Origin: JAFGDH01 sp964441265
GTDB taxonomy: Archaea; Aenigmatarchaeota; Aenigmatarchaeia; QMZP01; QMZT01
Assembly: GCA_964441265.1 (NCBI GenBank)
Contig: CAYYKJ010000003.1
Span: 100,447 to 164,446 of the forward strand
Direction: 5' to 3'
Length of the DNA stretch: 64,000 bases
Part shown: in pieces, positions 56,701 through 64,000 of the stretch
How the letters are laid out: the number at the start of each line of letters is the position of its first letter
How positions within the stretch are numbered: the first letter of the stretch is position 1
Notes under the pieces: model-generated
The model's database searches: none
What the model was told of the DNA's origin: nothing
Seen by the model: only the letters and a program-made list of their open reading frames with translations
Position numbers and translations under genes: made by a program

Positions 56701-59700
56701 CACCTTCCCCCAGACGTATATGTACCCGGAGAAGGAGGAATTGGTGTTGAATTCCGGTCCTATGTCCTTCGCGTATACTGTTACGTTATAGGTCCCGTCC
56801 ATCTTCGGAAGGTATTCCGATCTGTACGTATCGTTACCCTGCGGGGTCAGCGTCAGGTTATCATAGCTCCCGTTCGGGAGTCCTATGTGAGCCCAGACCC
56901 CGCCGGAGGGGATTCCGTAATCGTCAGTGACGTTCGCCGATATGTTCACGTAATCCAGGTATGCTTCTATGCTCTGGTTCGGGAAGATGGAGGAGTTATG
57001 GATGTCCGGTGCCACCAGGTCCTTCACCCATACCTTTGCATGGTCGCTCGTGGTCCTGGCCGTGTAGAGCTTGCTCATGTCATCGCTTATGTTGCAGGCA
57101 AAGGTCACATTGCCCTTGTCGAGCGGGTTCCATGTCGCATTCGCGTAACCTGATGAATTGGTCTGGTATGTCCCGTTGTAGACCCACGACCCGCTGGAAT
57201 CGTTCCAGTAGGAGAAGTTTACTGAATAGTTTTCCACCGGCCCCTGCGAAACGTAGTCCTCCACGTAGCATATCCTCTCGAAGGTGAACGGATACTGGAT
57301 TATGCTCTCGTCAGGCGGAGATGTCCAGTAGACGTCCGCCCAACCGGTTATCACCACGATCACGGAGTCTTCTCCCGTATCATAGAACGGGCGGGAGGAT
57401 TCCGCGGTCATGTTCCTGCTTCCCGTCTGCTGGCCGCTTGAGTCGTAAAGCTCCTCCTCTCCCGCCACGGTCTGGGTAAGGAACGAGGTCTCGTTGTACC
57501 ATTCCACGTCCTCTATCCCATTCCAGTCGTTCCCGTTCTCGTCCCACACGTCCGCCTTGAAATGTATGTTGTCCCCCTTACCGTAGTTCGTCCCGTTAGC
57601 CGGAATTGTGATGTTTACGATGAGAACACCGTTCACGTTTATGTTCGTGGTGTTGGTGATGGAATCCTCGTTGGTTGAGGGTTTGGTGGCATTTATGTAT
57701 ATCGTCTGGGATCCAGGGGTTATGGTGTCGTGGGGATTGTAAACGAAAGGTTCACCGCACCAGCCGCTCGAGTTCGTGGAGCAGTTGCCGAGCCAGACGG
57801 TGGAATTGTAGAAATCCACTGTCGCATTCTCCACCGGCACCTCCAGCGCGGCGTCCATTATCCTCACCGTTATGTTGGTGGTGTAAGGATCGCACCTTGA
57901 GCAGGTGTCGTTCCTGTGTATGGTCGGGTCGGAGACGGATATCTCCTCGATCACCAGCGGTCTCGTGACAAGAACCCATGTGGTTATGTCAGGGACAGAT
58001 GCATTGTAATATTCGGACGGGTAATCGTCTATCACACAAGTCAGGTTGTGCCAGCCGGGCGGCTTGTTGGTGCTCCAGTAGAACGTGGCGTTCCCGTCCG
58101 TGGACGTGTTGACTGTGCCGGTCAGGTTCCCGTTATGATACAATTCCACCGTGTAATTCTCCAGGTTCACGAGCGTGTTGGCATCCCTTACGTGGCACAT
58201 CACGTTTATGGTCGGGCCCGCCATGTATGAGCTCTCGTTCGGGGGAAGTATCATGTCCAGCTCGCTCCACCCGTATATGGTGATGCTGGTGGAATTCGTG
58301 TTCTGGTCGTAATATTGCATGGTGGTGTTGGCGTGGATGGTTTCCGGTCCCATCTCGAAATCATGGGGTATGAACCAGGTTGCGTTGTATCCGCTCGTAA
58401 GGTAACTCCAGCTCCCGTCGTACCATGAGACGTTTGTGTCGTTCACCTCGTTTGAGCAGTTGTCATGGACTGTTGCATTAAGATAGACCGTGGTGTTCCT
58501 GTTCAGTATCATGCCGTCCTCCGGGTATATGAGATTGTCATACAGCTGGCCTATCACCGTGAAGTCGTTCACACTCGTGTTCTCATATTCGTAACAGCTG
58601 TCGTTGGTCCCGCCTATCCAGTGCTGAACCCCCACATATGACGTGCATTCAGGGTCATGATATGCATAGCAGCTCCCGTCCTCCGAAGAGCAGTTGTAAG
58701 AGAGCGTGTAATTGGTACCGTTATCTGTCACCCATATCGCCCCCACGCTCCCGTTGGGGTATCTTCCCCAGTCAGAATCATATATCGTGAAGTTGAGAAG
58801 GGCTGTGTTGCTGCCGATCCTTCTCACGGTGGAATTGCTGTTCCCCGTGTTCACGTTCACCGAATCCTCCGTGAGGTTGAACGTCAGGGGATCCGTCTCG
58901 TCGGTATAGTTGAACGGGTCTGTAGCCCTGAACTTGTAGTAATTGACCTTCCCCGGGCTCGGCGAAGAATCGGCACAGGTGAATTTCTGGCTGTACTGGT
59001 AAACCACGCCCCTGCCGCTTATGCTCGTCCAGTTTATCAGCTCCCATGTCGCGTTGTTCAGGCTGTGCCAGGTGGTGAGGTTGTTGACGTTGTAGTCGTC
59101 GTCCCTGAAGGTCACGGAGAAGGTGTAATCCCTGCCCCATCCCTCGATAGTCGGCCACACCGACGGATCATAGACCGTCGGGGCCGTACCGAGGTTGAAA
59201 GAATTGACCTGCAGTGTGACGTTGTCCCCGTAGAATTCCTTGGAAACCATCATCGAAAGGTTCCACCACCCCCTCTGCTGGGAGGTGGAGTCCCATGTGC
59301 AGTTGTACCATCCCTGGCTCTCGTTCCAGCTCATGGTGGTGGGTTCCCCCGGCTTGCAGTATCTGGTGTTTCCCCCCCTCTTCATCTTGTACACCGTCGT
59401 GGCATCCTCTATCAGCCCCAGGTCTGCCGAGCAGTCGTCCTCAAGCCATCCCAGCATGGAGACGGGATCTCCCTGCAGGAATCCCTCTTCTACCGGATAA
59501 TATATGTTCGGCCTGAGATCGGAATTCACCGTTACGTTATACTCGGTCGAATTCGTGTCCTTGTAGCAGCTATCATTGAATATCCCTCCCTTCCATTCGT
59601 GTATGCCGACCGTGTAATTGCATTCGCCTATGGGAGTCTCCCCGGGGCTCAGGAAATTCAGGTTTATGTAGCCATTGCTGCCGTTAACTCCGGAATCCTG

Positions 59701-62700
59701 GCCTATGTCCCAGCTGTAGGGATCGGATGCGTTCATGGTGACCCAGAATCTCGCGTTTCCCGTGTCCAGTGTCTGGTTCCTGTCGGAATCGGTGGCTATC
59801 AGACTGAGTAGTGTGGAATCGGTCCCGTTCCTCCATACACCAGGATTGTCATGGCCAGCGTAAGGGGAAAGGGAAACGTCATCCCTTTCGAGTGTGAAAT
59901 TCTTGTCCGTCACGTTCTCCGTGGAATCGTCATAACCCCTGTCGTCGACCGCCTCGAACTTGTACTGCCATGTCCCTATTGCCGGGCAGCCGATGAGGTC
60001 GAAATTCGTGGAAAGGACGATGCTCTGGTTGATCGGGCCTTCCAGTACGGTGTCGTTCTTCATGGACCATGACGTTTCGCCTGTGCAGTCCTCTATGCAT
60101 ATCCTGTAGAGCCTGACCGTCACGTTGTCCAGGTCCTCATCCGTCACGGTTACGTTGAACGGGAATATCTCCCCCCACCCTCCCGGGTCGACCATCTTAT
60201 TCGGTCCCGAAAGGACGGGCTCGGTCTCTATGAAGAAGTGCTGGGGGAACTGTGATTCGTTGGAATTGTAGAGGTCCCTGGAGGAATTCATTATGCTGGT
60301 GTACCATCTCGCCTTCATGTCGCTCGAATTTCGTTTCATCTGGTAAAGCCCTCCCCCCTCGTTGGTGTAGTTCCAGGTATAATTGTCGCCGTACATCTCG
60401 TTGTGGAAGATGAAGGTTACGTTGGCATCCGCTATATAATCGCCGTCGCAGTCGCTCTGTATCTCTCCCTGTATGGTAACGTTGTTCCCCCTCAGTATCT
60501 GCTCGCCCGACTGGGCGGAGGGGGGCGAGGTGAGTATCTCGTTTCTCAGATCGCCCCTTATCTTGACCGTTAGGTTTTCCGTGACGTTCAGGTTCTGGTA
60601 GCAGCTGTCAGTGACCCCGGCCTCCCACTTCTGCGTACCCACGGTATAGAAGGGAGCGCATCCGGGATCGAAATAATAATACACCTCCCCCCCGCTAACG
60701 GTCTGGTTTACTACCGGATCGTCCCACGAAGCCGGGTCTCCGGTGTCACGGGTCACCCAGTAGCTTATGTTCACTCCGGGAGGAGCGGTCGTGTTCCTGT
60801 CCGTGTCGTTCACCTGGACCCTGAACAGGGTGTTCTGGCTTCCGCTCCTGTTGACCCAGGTGTCGTTCCCGGAGACGTACGCTATGCTGGCGCTCTCGAC
60901 GGTTATGTTCGGGCCGGAAACGTTGGTGGTGTTGCGGAGGTTCAGGTCGGTCCCGTCGTCTATACGGAACTTGTAATAGTTGTCATCACCTATGTCACCA
61001 CATTCGAAGTCGCTGACGGTCAGGTTGCAGGTGTCCCTCCCCCCGTAAACGACAGTGGAATTCTTCTGGATCCATTCACCCCCGTAATTGTCCGTCTTCA
61101 CGAAGAGGGTGCAGTTTACGTCGTCCTTCTGGAGGTCCCATATGTCCGCTGTGTAGGTGTAGGTGATTCCCCACCCGTCCTCGCCCGGGCTGACGGAGAA
61201 GTTCCCCACGTCGGGCGGGGTGTTGTTCAGGTAGAACCGGTCCTCCCATTTCGTCGAATTGTCGTAATAGTACTGCTTGCTGGAGTTCACCCTGGCGTCC
61301 CACCAGCCACCCTCGTAGAAGGTCAAAGACGTATCGACGGTGCAGTTGTACCAGCCGGTCCTGGTTCCGTTCGAATAGCTCTCGTTTATCACGCCGCAGG
61401 TTTCCGAGACATTGGAGGGGGATATCATCTCTATGGAAACCGCCGCGTTCGGCTGAAGGTCCACGCACTCGGAGGTGACGTTCGCCCTGATCGTCACATT
61501 GTCACCCACCGGGATAACGTCATCCTCCGCGGGAAGCTCCAGGTAATTCTTCAGCTGCCCGGTAATGTCGACTGTGTAAGACCCCGGATCAGGGACGTTG
61601 TCCATGTAGCAGCTGTCGTTGTAAGTCCCTCCCTTCCAGTTCTGCGGACCCACGCCGTAGGAACAGTTCGGGTCGAAATGGTAGGTTATGTTGCTGTCTG
61701 CGTCCGTCGTGGTCGTGTTGCCCCAGTCGTAATTTGAGCCGTCGGTCTCCACGTAGAATATTGAATTCACCCCGGGGCCCACAGGGGCAAGGTCCCTGTC
61801 AAGGTCCAGAACCCTCAGCCTGAACATGGCGGTGGCGGTGCCTTCCCTGTCCACCTCTTCCCCGATCCCGGATACGTAATCTATGTTTACGTCGTCCCTC
61901 TCGAGCGTGAATGTTCCGCTTATGTTGACCGTATAGTTCCAGTCGTCGCTGGCATTGAACTTGAAGGGGATGACCCTCTGGTTCAGGCCACCGAGATCTC
62001 CGCAGGTGAAGTTGACGCTACCGAATGAGACCGGAGTGGAGTCACTCGCCGTCAGGGTGGTCTGGTTGTATAGCTCCCAGTCTCCGGTCCTGTTTATCCA
62101 CAGATAGACCGTGACGTTGTTCCCGTCCTGGTCCTGGACGTTCACGGAGAAGGTCCAGTGCTCCCCCCATCCGCCGGTGGAGCTCCCCTCCTCAGAAAGT
62201 ACCGAAAGTCCTGAGAACTGCGGCCTGGTTGCAAGGTAGAACGCATCCTCCTTTATCCTGACTGTACCATTGTAGAAAATCTTGTCCGCTTCCATGGAGA
62301 CGTTGTAGAACTGGGTGCTCCAGCTGGTGTGGTGCGAAGGAGGTATGGTGCAGTTGTACCATCCGTTCCCCTCGTCGCTGGTCGGGCTGCATTCATAAGG
62401 AATCTGAGGCACGCCGAAGGTAACAGTAGCCCCGTCAACCAGGCCGCAGTCGTCCGTGACGTTCCCCCTCATGGGTATGGAATCTGTTCCGGCAAGATAC
62501 GATATGTAATGGGGAAGTTCGATACCTACGCTGAGGTTGTCGGTGACGACTGTCCAGTCGAACACAGACGAGTTTATGTCCTTGTAGAAACTGTTACCAA
62601 CCGTTCCCGCGAACCACTGCTGCGGCCCTATGGTATAGGTGCAGTCCACGCCCACGTCCGCCTCGGTGAGGGTTATCGCCCCCTGGTAAGTTGTCTTTGT

Positions 62701-64000
62701 TCCCGACTCGTGCCATGTCACATTGTCATTCGTCCACCAGAATTTCCCGGTCCTTCCGTTTCCTATGGTCTCGTTGGGGACCTTGTCTATGTCCCAGAAG
62801 GTCACCTTGAATTCGAGATCGGGATCCGTCCTGTTCACCACCTCCCCGTCGCCCGCGGTGAGCACGGCTGCAATATCGTCCCTGTCCAGCGTGAAGCTGT
62901 TGATGCCGGTTTCGTCGGATCTTTTGATTCCTCCCGTCACTGGATCGCTTGGATCATCCGTGACGTTGAACTTGAACTGCCTCTGGCCCACGTCGCCGCC
63001 CGCGAAATAATCGGACTTCAGGAACGTCACAGTCACGTTCTCCCCGGAGACTGTGGAATTGCTGGCGGCGAGATCCCACCCCTGGCTCTTGTTTACCCAG
63101 AGATATACGGTCATCGTGTCCCCGTCCTCGTCAGTGGCGTTGACAGTGAACGTCCAGTCCTCTCCCCAACCACCGTCCCCGGACGGGGTCACATTTTCCC
63201 CGTACAGGACGGGCTCGGTCTCGATGAAGAATGCATTCGATTCGTTCAGGGTCTGGGGGTTGTGGAAATCCCTGGATGTGTTCATTATTATATTATAATA
63301 CTGCGCCGCCATGCCGGAGGTGTTGAAGGTGCAGCTATATCTACCGTCACCAATCTCGATTATATCATCACACCACGTGACGTTCCCGGTCTTCACGCTC
63401 TCCATTCTGAGTGATATGTTGCTTGAGGCACCGGTCAGATTGTTACCGCAAAGATCGGTAAGCGTTACATTTATCGTGATATTGGAATTCATCAGGAATA
63501 CGTCGCCGTCCGGCTGGGATATCGTATTGTTCAGGTCGCCTATTATGCTGACGAAGAGGCTGGTCATGTTCTCGTCTTCGTAATACGAATCCGTTGTGCC
63601 TCCTCTCCACTCCCTTTCTCCGGGGGAATAGGAGCAGTCTGGATTGAAAGATATGTTGATGTACCCGCCGCTGAGCGTCTGGGTGAAATTCCCGCCGTCA
63701 TAGTTGGTGTCGTTCTGCATTATCCAGACGGTCGTGTTGACCCCTTCAGGGAAGCTGGCGTTGTCCGTGTCGTTAACCCTGAGTGACAAGACCCTTACGC
63801 TTCCGGGATTGGGGTCGCTTATGTTGACGTAAGAGTTATTGCCCGATATGTAAATTATGCTCACGTTCGATTCCTCAAGGGCGGGGCCGGAATAGTTGGT
63901 GGTGTTGAAGTAGTTCGCCGGCTCCCCGTTCCTTATCTCGAAGAGGTATTCGTTGTCTCCTATGTCCTCGCCCGTGAAGTCGTGCACCGTGACCGAGCAT
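50788..64000 (-). CDS. Giant surface protein fused to a HerA/FtsK-type ATPase (5' end outside the window)
   Basis: The frame stays open to the right edge; 4,403 codons are visible. From in-window residue 1, at least five ectodomain repeats of about 333 residues are followed by Ig-like, NEW3/CARDB and other beta modules with dense NxS/T sites, a CGDGRC-(x)n-GES-NCPQDC knot and an Ala/Gly-rich linker (about 3,755-3,800), two more beta modules, one membrane helix (about 4,011-4,033), a basic KLKKKKKTKY stop-transfer and then a HerA-like ATPase: Walker A GATGAGKS (51702-51725), IIVFDPTAQWTGF, Walker B KLLLVYDEVHRLLP (about 51315-51355), and MISQ-(x)n-RGAIRANI. A helical pair forms the C-terminus. 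Type I topology puts the motor in the cytoplasm. Its substrate (DNA, protein or none) is unknown. Confidence 0.9.
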   Translation of the reverse strand, partial: CSVTVHDFTGEDIGDNEYLFEIRNGEPANYFNTTNYSGPALEESNVSIIYISGNNSYVNISDPNPGSVRVLSLRVNDTDNASFPEGVNTTVWIMQNDTNYDGGNFTQTLSGGYINISFNPDCSYSPGEREWRGGTTDSYYEDENMTSLFVSIIGDLNNTISQPDGDVFLMNSNITINVTLTDLCGNNLTGASSNISLRMESVKTGNVTWCDDIIEIGDGRYSCTFNTSGMAAQYYNIIMNTSRDFHNPQTLNESNAFFIETEPVLYGENVTPSGDGGWGEDWTFTVNATDEDGDTMTVYLWVNKSQGWDLAASNSTVSGENVTVTFLKSDYFAGGDVGQRQFKFNVTDDPSDPVTGGIKRSDETGINSFTLDRDDIAAVLTAGDGEVVNRTDPDLEFKVTFWDIDKVPNETIGNGRTGKFWWTNDNVTWHESGTKTTYQGAITLTEADVGVDCTYTIGPQQWFAGTVGNSFYKDINSSVFDWTVVTDNLSVGIELPHYISYLAGTDSIPMRGNVTDDCGLVDGATVTFGVPQIPYECSPTSDEGNGWYNCTIPPSHHTSWSTQFYNVSMEADKIFYNGTVRIKEDAFYLATRPQFSGLSVLSEEGSSTGGWGEHWTFSVNVQDQDGNNVTVYLWINRTGDWELYNQTTLTASDSTPVSFGSVNFTCGDLGGLNQRVIPFKFNASDDWNYTVNISGTFTLERDDVNIDYVSGIGEEVDREGTATAMFRLRVLDLDRDLAPVGPGVNSIFYVETDGSNYDWGNTTTTDADSNITYHFDPNCSYGVGPQNWKGGTYNDSCYMDNVPDPGSYTVDITGQLKNYLELPAEDDVIPVGDNVTIRANVTSECVDLQPNAAVSIEMISPSNVSETCGVINESYSNGTRTGWYNCTVDTSLTFYEGGWWDARVNSSKQYYYDNSTKWEDRFYLNNTPPDVGNFSVSPGEDGWGITYTYTADIWDLQKDDVNCTLFVKTDNYGGEWIQKNSTVVYGGRDTCNLTVSDFECGDIGDDNYYKFRIDDGTDLNLRNTTNVSGPNITVESASIAYVSGNDTWVNRSGSQNTLFRVQVNDTDRNTTAPPGVNISYWVTRDTGDPASWDDPVVNQTVSGGEVYYYFDPGCAPFYTVGTQKWEAGVTDSCYQNLNVTENLTVKIRGDLRNEILTSPPSAQSGEQILRGNNVTIQGEIQSDCDGDYIADANVTFIFHNEMYGDNYTWNYTNEGGGLYQMKRNSSDMKARWYTSIMNSSRDLYNSNESQFPQHFFIETEPVLSGPNKMVDPGGWGEIFPFNVTVTDEDLDNVTVRLYRICIEDCTGETSWSMKNDTVLEGPINQSIVLSTNFDLIGCPAIGTWQYKFEAVDDRGYDDSTENVTDKNFTLERDDVSLSPYAGHDNPGVWRNGTDSTLLSLIATDSDRNQTLDTGNARFWVTMNASDPYSWDIGQDSGVNGSNGYINLNFLSPGETPIGECNYTVGIHEWKGGIFNDSCYKDTNSTEYNVTVNSDLRPNIYYPVEEGFLQGDPVSMLGWLEDDCSADLGLIEDATTVYKMKRGGNTRYCKPGEPTTMSWNESQGWYNCTWDSTSQQRGWWNLSMMVSKEFYGDNVTLQVNSFNLGTAPTVYDPSVWPTIEGWGRDYTFSVTFRDDDYNVNNLTTWHSLNNATWELINWTSISGRGVVYQYSQKFTCADSSPSPGKVNYYKFRATDPFNYTDETDPLTFNLTEDSVNVNTGNSNSTVRRIGSNTALLNFTIYDSDWGRYPNGSVGAIWVTDNGTNYTLSYNCSSEDGSCYAYHDPECTSYVGVQHWIGGTNDSCYEYENTSVNDFTVIGQLYDNLIYPEDGMILNRNTTVYLNATVHDNCSNEVNDTNVSWYDGSWSYLTSGYNATWFIPHDFEMGPETIHANTTMQYYDQNTNSTSITIYGWSELDMILPPNESSYMAGPTINVMCHVRDANTLVNLENYTVELYHNGNLTGTVNTSTDGNATFYWSTNKPPGWHNLTCVIDDYPSEYYNASVPDITTWVLVTRPLVIEEISVSDPTIHRNDTCSRCDPYTTNITVRIMDAALEVPVENATVDFYNSTVWLGNCSTNSSGWCGEPFVYNPHDTITPGSQTIYINATKPSTNEDSITNTTNINVNGVLIVNITIPANGTNYGKGDNIHFKADVWDENGNDWNGIEDVEWYNETSFLTQTVAGEEELYDSSGQQTGSRNMTAESSRPFYDTGEDSVIVVITGWADVYWTSPPDESIIQYPFTFERICYVEDYVSQGPVENYSVNFSYWNDSSGSWVYNGTYQTNSSGYANATWNPLDKGNVTFACNISDDMSKLYTARTTSDHAKVWVKDLVAPDIHNSSIFPNQSIEAYLDYVNISANVTDDYGIPSGGVWAHIGLPNGSYDNLTLTPQGNDTYRSEYLPKMDGTYNVTVYAKDIGPEFNTNSSFSGYIYVWGKVDGKIDQIGEIEATNITQNQGFVFNFTVNFTNLGPAYAYNVNLTVYDDRDPHDIVSNESYHYCGNMSPGENCSWTMELTVKAKTPPGLIRLYGNGTWMNPDRTLNSTTNLTDVVVISNPVLNIVESFVNETVPHDRETYVGNITVVSEGNDGLTFIDLELIGGNLSTKCPGCEVEMIPFSYDYLAAGDNFTTDITVDVPAGQDPGIYWTYVRASPSNANFDQSMMNLDVSLNSSWVYSPSTFGTLLTPPNTDGLAGLVNLTNIGNVDLTFRIYEQGNGTDMVLENPSFFTLNKQAERSINVTYDVSPSKVHDMYYVNLLIRDDTGLADPTENSTDMYLNVTDVPPTIKDASVHPRTFEIIFENVTVNATITDNFDVDEAWINVTMIALSNYTNESRTIHNDSVPDDGFNHTESMNHSGSLRYFNVTVHNSNDNTTMYVNLTVNGLLIAQNQSIENSTNFTVDAVSAGSNFTLPGNQTINLSVYNLSGGSTDANYTAWLDYSIVLYSEETEYRKYMDRNESFFNTTYSTNVSGDYELRICANDTLSLLTCTSPFYLTAKGDTPIAITPNESAISMGNITIYNGENSSVSFNISNTGYARAYDLTLNVSIPSGWMSVPGNFTFGTILRNATKNGTVKITAANGTPPGLYYANLTANWTNLDGSPGSNTTTINFSVLPNPIIEVIDENVTMITASGLTKNESFSIRSAGNSNVSNIQFICQNGTVCQNFTWWFSPPTIESLPSGWTSPVDLSITVPEMFPAGDYNGTLNASGDGTYDTADIYVKIPVNLTWDQTPDEIEVDVVQGTSGELGDIMIQNVGNMIILLEVLEFGLIAPLITPNVTQMTIGIGDTEHIGINYSVPSFDTVREYSGYLRTYNDTADPTTRETSLSMTIHPLFVDILQPTQASPYLRVSPGDNLTANVDVTYSGSNVTFGLLWNITLSNESSSVNANISSYNYYSDGGYWRINFTAPNISKERGYDLTADAIYPMHGINLADTEEKAVIYIDETPPDVVIDMDDRVPVNDTARIRANVTDPGGAENASVTITTPSNHSTSANMTFILKTDDLYVFGFNYTNTSESGMYMVNVTACDKSGNCNSSNKTFEIYPAVILAGESIDIAPVTDDVVDMNFLLYGDLETGPLFFNISTNSTDGTYNETIDARYYDIRMNVWNETIYLLDSALFSDMYNPILFGNLPTQYLGPGALRGFAVNNKFNYSMGKMVLDYSAYPDTSVTTLGIYNCKIDWSVNDSIQLLNVCNDTWNRTDASEILINTTDSTLTYNTTDLDGVYILAQFICGDGRCDTDYGESNANCPQDCPTGPGEEEEEEGGGEGAAPGAGAGAGAGAGAAIAPPTGAGARVPVDIDSTLIFVTLKPGEHEIHSIDITNNLGQDMEVTSSVTGNVWELVQIEKPVFTVEGKSTHVVKVKLYTLPTTQEGIYTGDIVMKVKDRNITHVTPVTIKIEKPEEPLLDVNVKTLTKSVEPGGNLKFEVTLLNMGPTATVEDIVVNYEVRGLENDVLIVRNKETLAVESVKSFTKKIFIPEDAPQDRYVVEVNVSYWYGKKSAYAVDSFDILMVPAPVRLLRMVFMSWITYAVAFLAIPAIYLGRRFWIMYKLKKKKKTKYVFPLDMKKLPQKGTHTIPIGKIAETDVTAYFDTRALMMHSLAAGATGAGKSVSAMVIAEELLKRKIPIIVFDPTAQWTGFIKRCQDKRMFELYPKFGIKPDDARNFKTNILLVTDPKMEVDIQKYRKPGEITVFVMNKMEPTEIDKFVRKTVSSVFKASLPEEKEIKLLLVYDEVHRLLPKYGGKGGYVALERACREFRKWGIGVFMISQVLMDFRGAIRANIATEIQLRTKYEGDIGRVKKKYGTDYASKVVKMTTGTALMQNPAYNEGKPYFVSLRPLLHDTGRLTDKEIKNYVEVNEDVEKIEKMIEGMKAKNVDTTDIELEFNLARDKMKAGQFDMAKSYIESLKNRLNM
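58950..64000 (-). repeat. About 1-kb tandem ectodomain repeats in the HerA-fused giant
   Basis: At least five units, each with the order GGWGE-(x)n-F-V-x-D-x-D-x-D-N-V-T-V-L, then CGDIG or similar, TLERDDV, YVSG-x-D, V-(x)-DPDR, FDP-C-YSVG-Q-W-GG-x-DSCY, L-(x)n-DCS, GWYNCT and F-(Y/F)-x-T. Landmark spacings on DNA are about 1,003, 991, 1,000 and 1,029 bases. The units are diverged in DNA, so this is an old amplification. The array runs off the window. Confidence 0.88.

Noticed and set aside
58657..59811. 384-codon open frame on the plus strand inside the HerA-fused giant
   Set aside because: Antisense frames occur all along this gene because its codon usage avoids reverse-strand stops; no start signal or domain is seen. 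The 361-codon frame at 62329-63414 is rejected for the same reason.

Overview
The window is archaeal. It shows archaeal-type promoters (TATA elements about 25 bases before many starts, often leaderless), archaeal family members (prefoldin alpha, Pth2, a TIGR00288-type NYN protein, ADP-forming acetyl-CoA synthetase, DUF1846, Memo) and class III signal peptide pilins of the K-A-Q-S-A-M-E-Y-L type common in DPANN archaea. The many cell-surface genes also fit DPANN or a similar lineage, but the phylum cannot be fixed from this sequence. No rRNA, tRNA, CRISPR array or insertion sequence was recognised.

Bases 1-24500 are mostly metabolism and housekeeping. They hold the 3' end of argS, a Memo-family gene, and a compact minus-strand operon matching mbhD-E-F-G-H-I-J-K of a membrane-bound, ferredoxin-linked [NiFe] hydrogenase or its sulfane reductase relative. 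The small subunit (mbhJ) is interrupted by a 535-residue LAGLIDADG intein placed directly before the CxxC iron-sulfur ligands. Next come prefoldin alpha, Pth2, two part-identical pilins with two TadC/GspF-like membrane proteins, a zinc-ribbon/Hsp20-like protein, a NYN nuclease, an EamA transporter, a HypC-like chaperone, a divergent carbamoyltransferase, the beta part of ADP-forming acetyl-CoA synthetase, porG and porD, CTP synthase and DUF1846. Together they suggest fermentation: pyruvate oxidation to acetyl-CoA and reduced ferredoxin, ATP from acetyl-CoA, and ferredoxin re-oxidation on the membrane complex. The catalytic subunits mbhL/M/N and porA/B are not in the window.

Bases 21857-31359 hold surface proteins: an 865-residue anchored protein, a small anchored protein with three two-cysteine repeats, and an operon of a winged-helix regulator (with an 18-base palindrome in its leader), an RCC1-repeat protein and two signal-peptide/C-terminal-anchor proteins.

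Bases 31362-64000, all on the minus strand, are the most unusual part. In transcription order: an incomplete gene (more than 4,403 codons) joining a giant repeat ectodomain and one membrane helix to a cytoplasmic HerA/FtsK-type ATPase; a 501-residue coiled-coil protein with three SHOCT-like motifs; a 1,971-residue anchored surface protein whose cytoplasmic tail ends in the same kind of motif and whose ectodomain shares modules with the giant; then, from separate promoters, a 222-residue unknown protein, a MinD/ParA-type ATPase, and six overlapping genes for soluble coiled-coil proteins totalling about 3,360 residues. I propose this as a candidate undescribed envelope-spanning machine: giant surface sensor or adhesin, ATP-driven motor, MinD positioning and a coiled-coil cytoskeleton. 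The parts are read from sequence; the joint function is inference.
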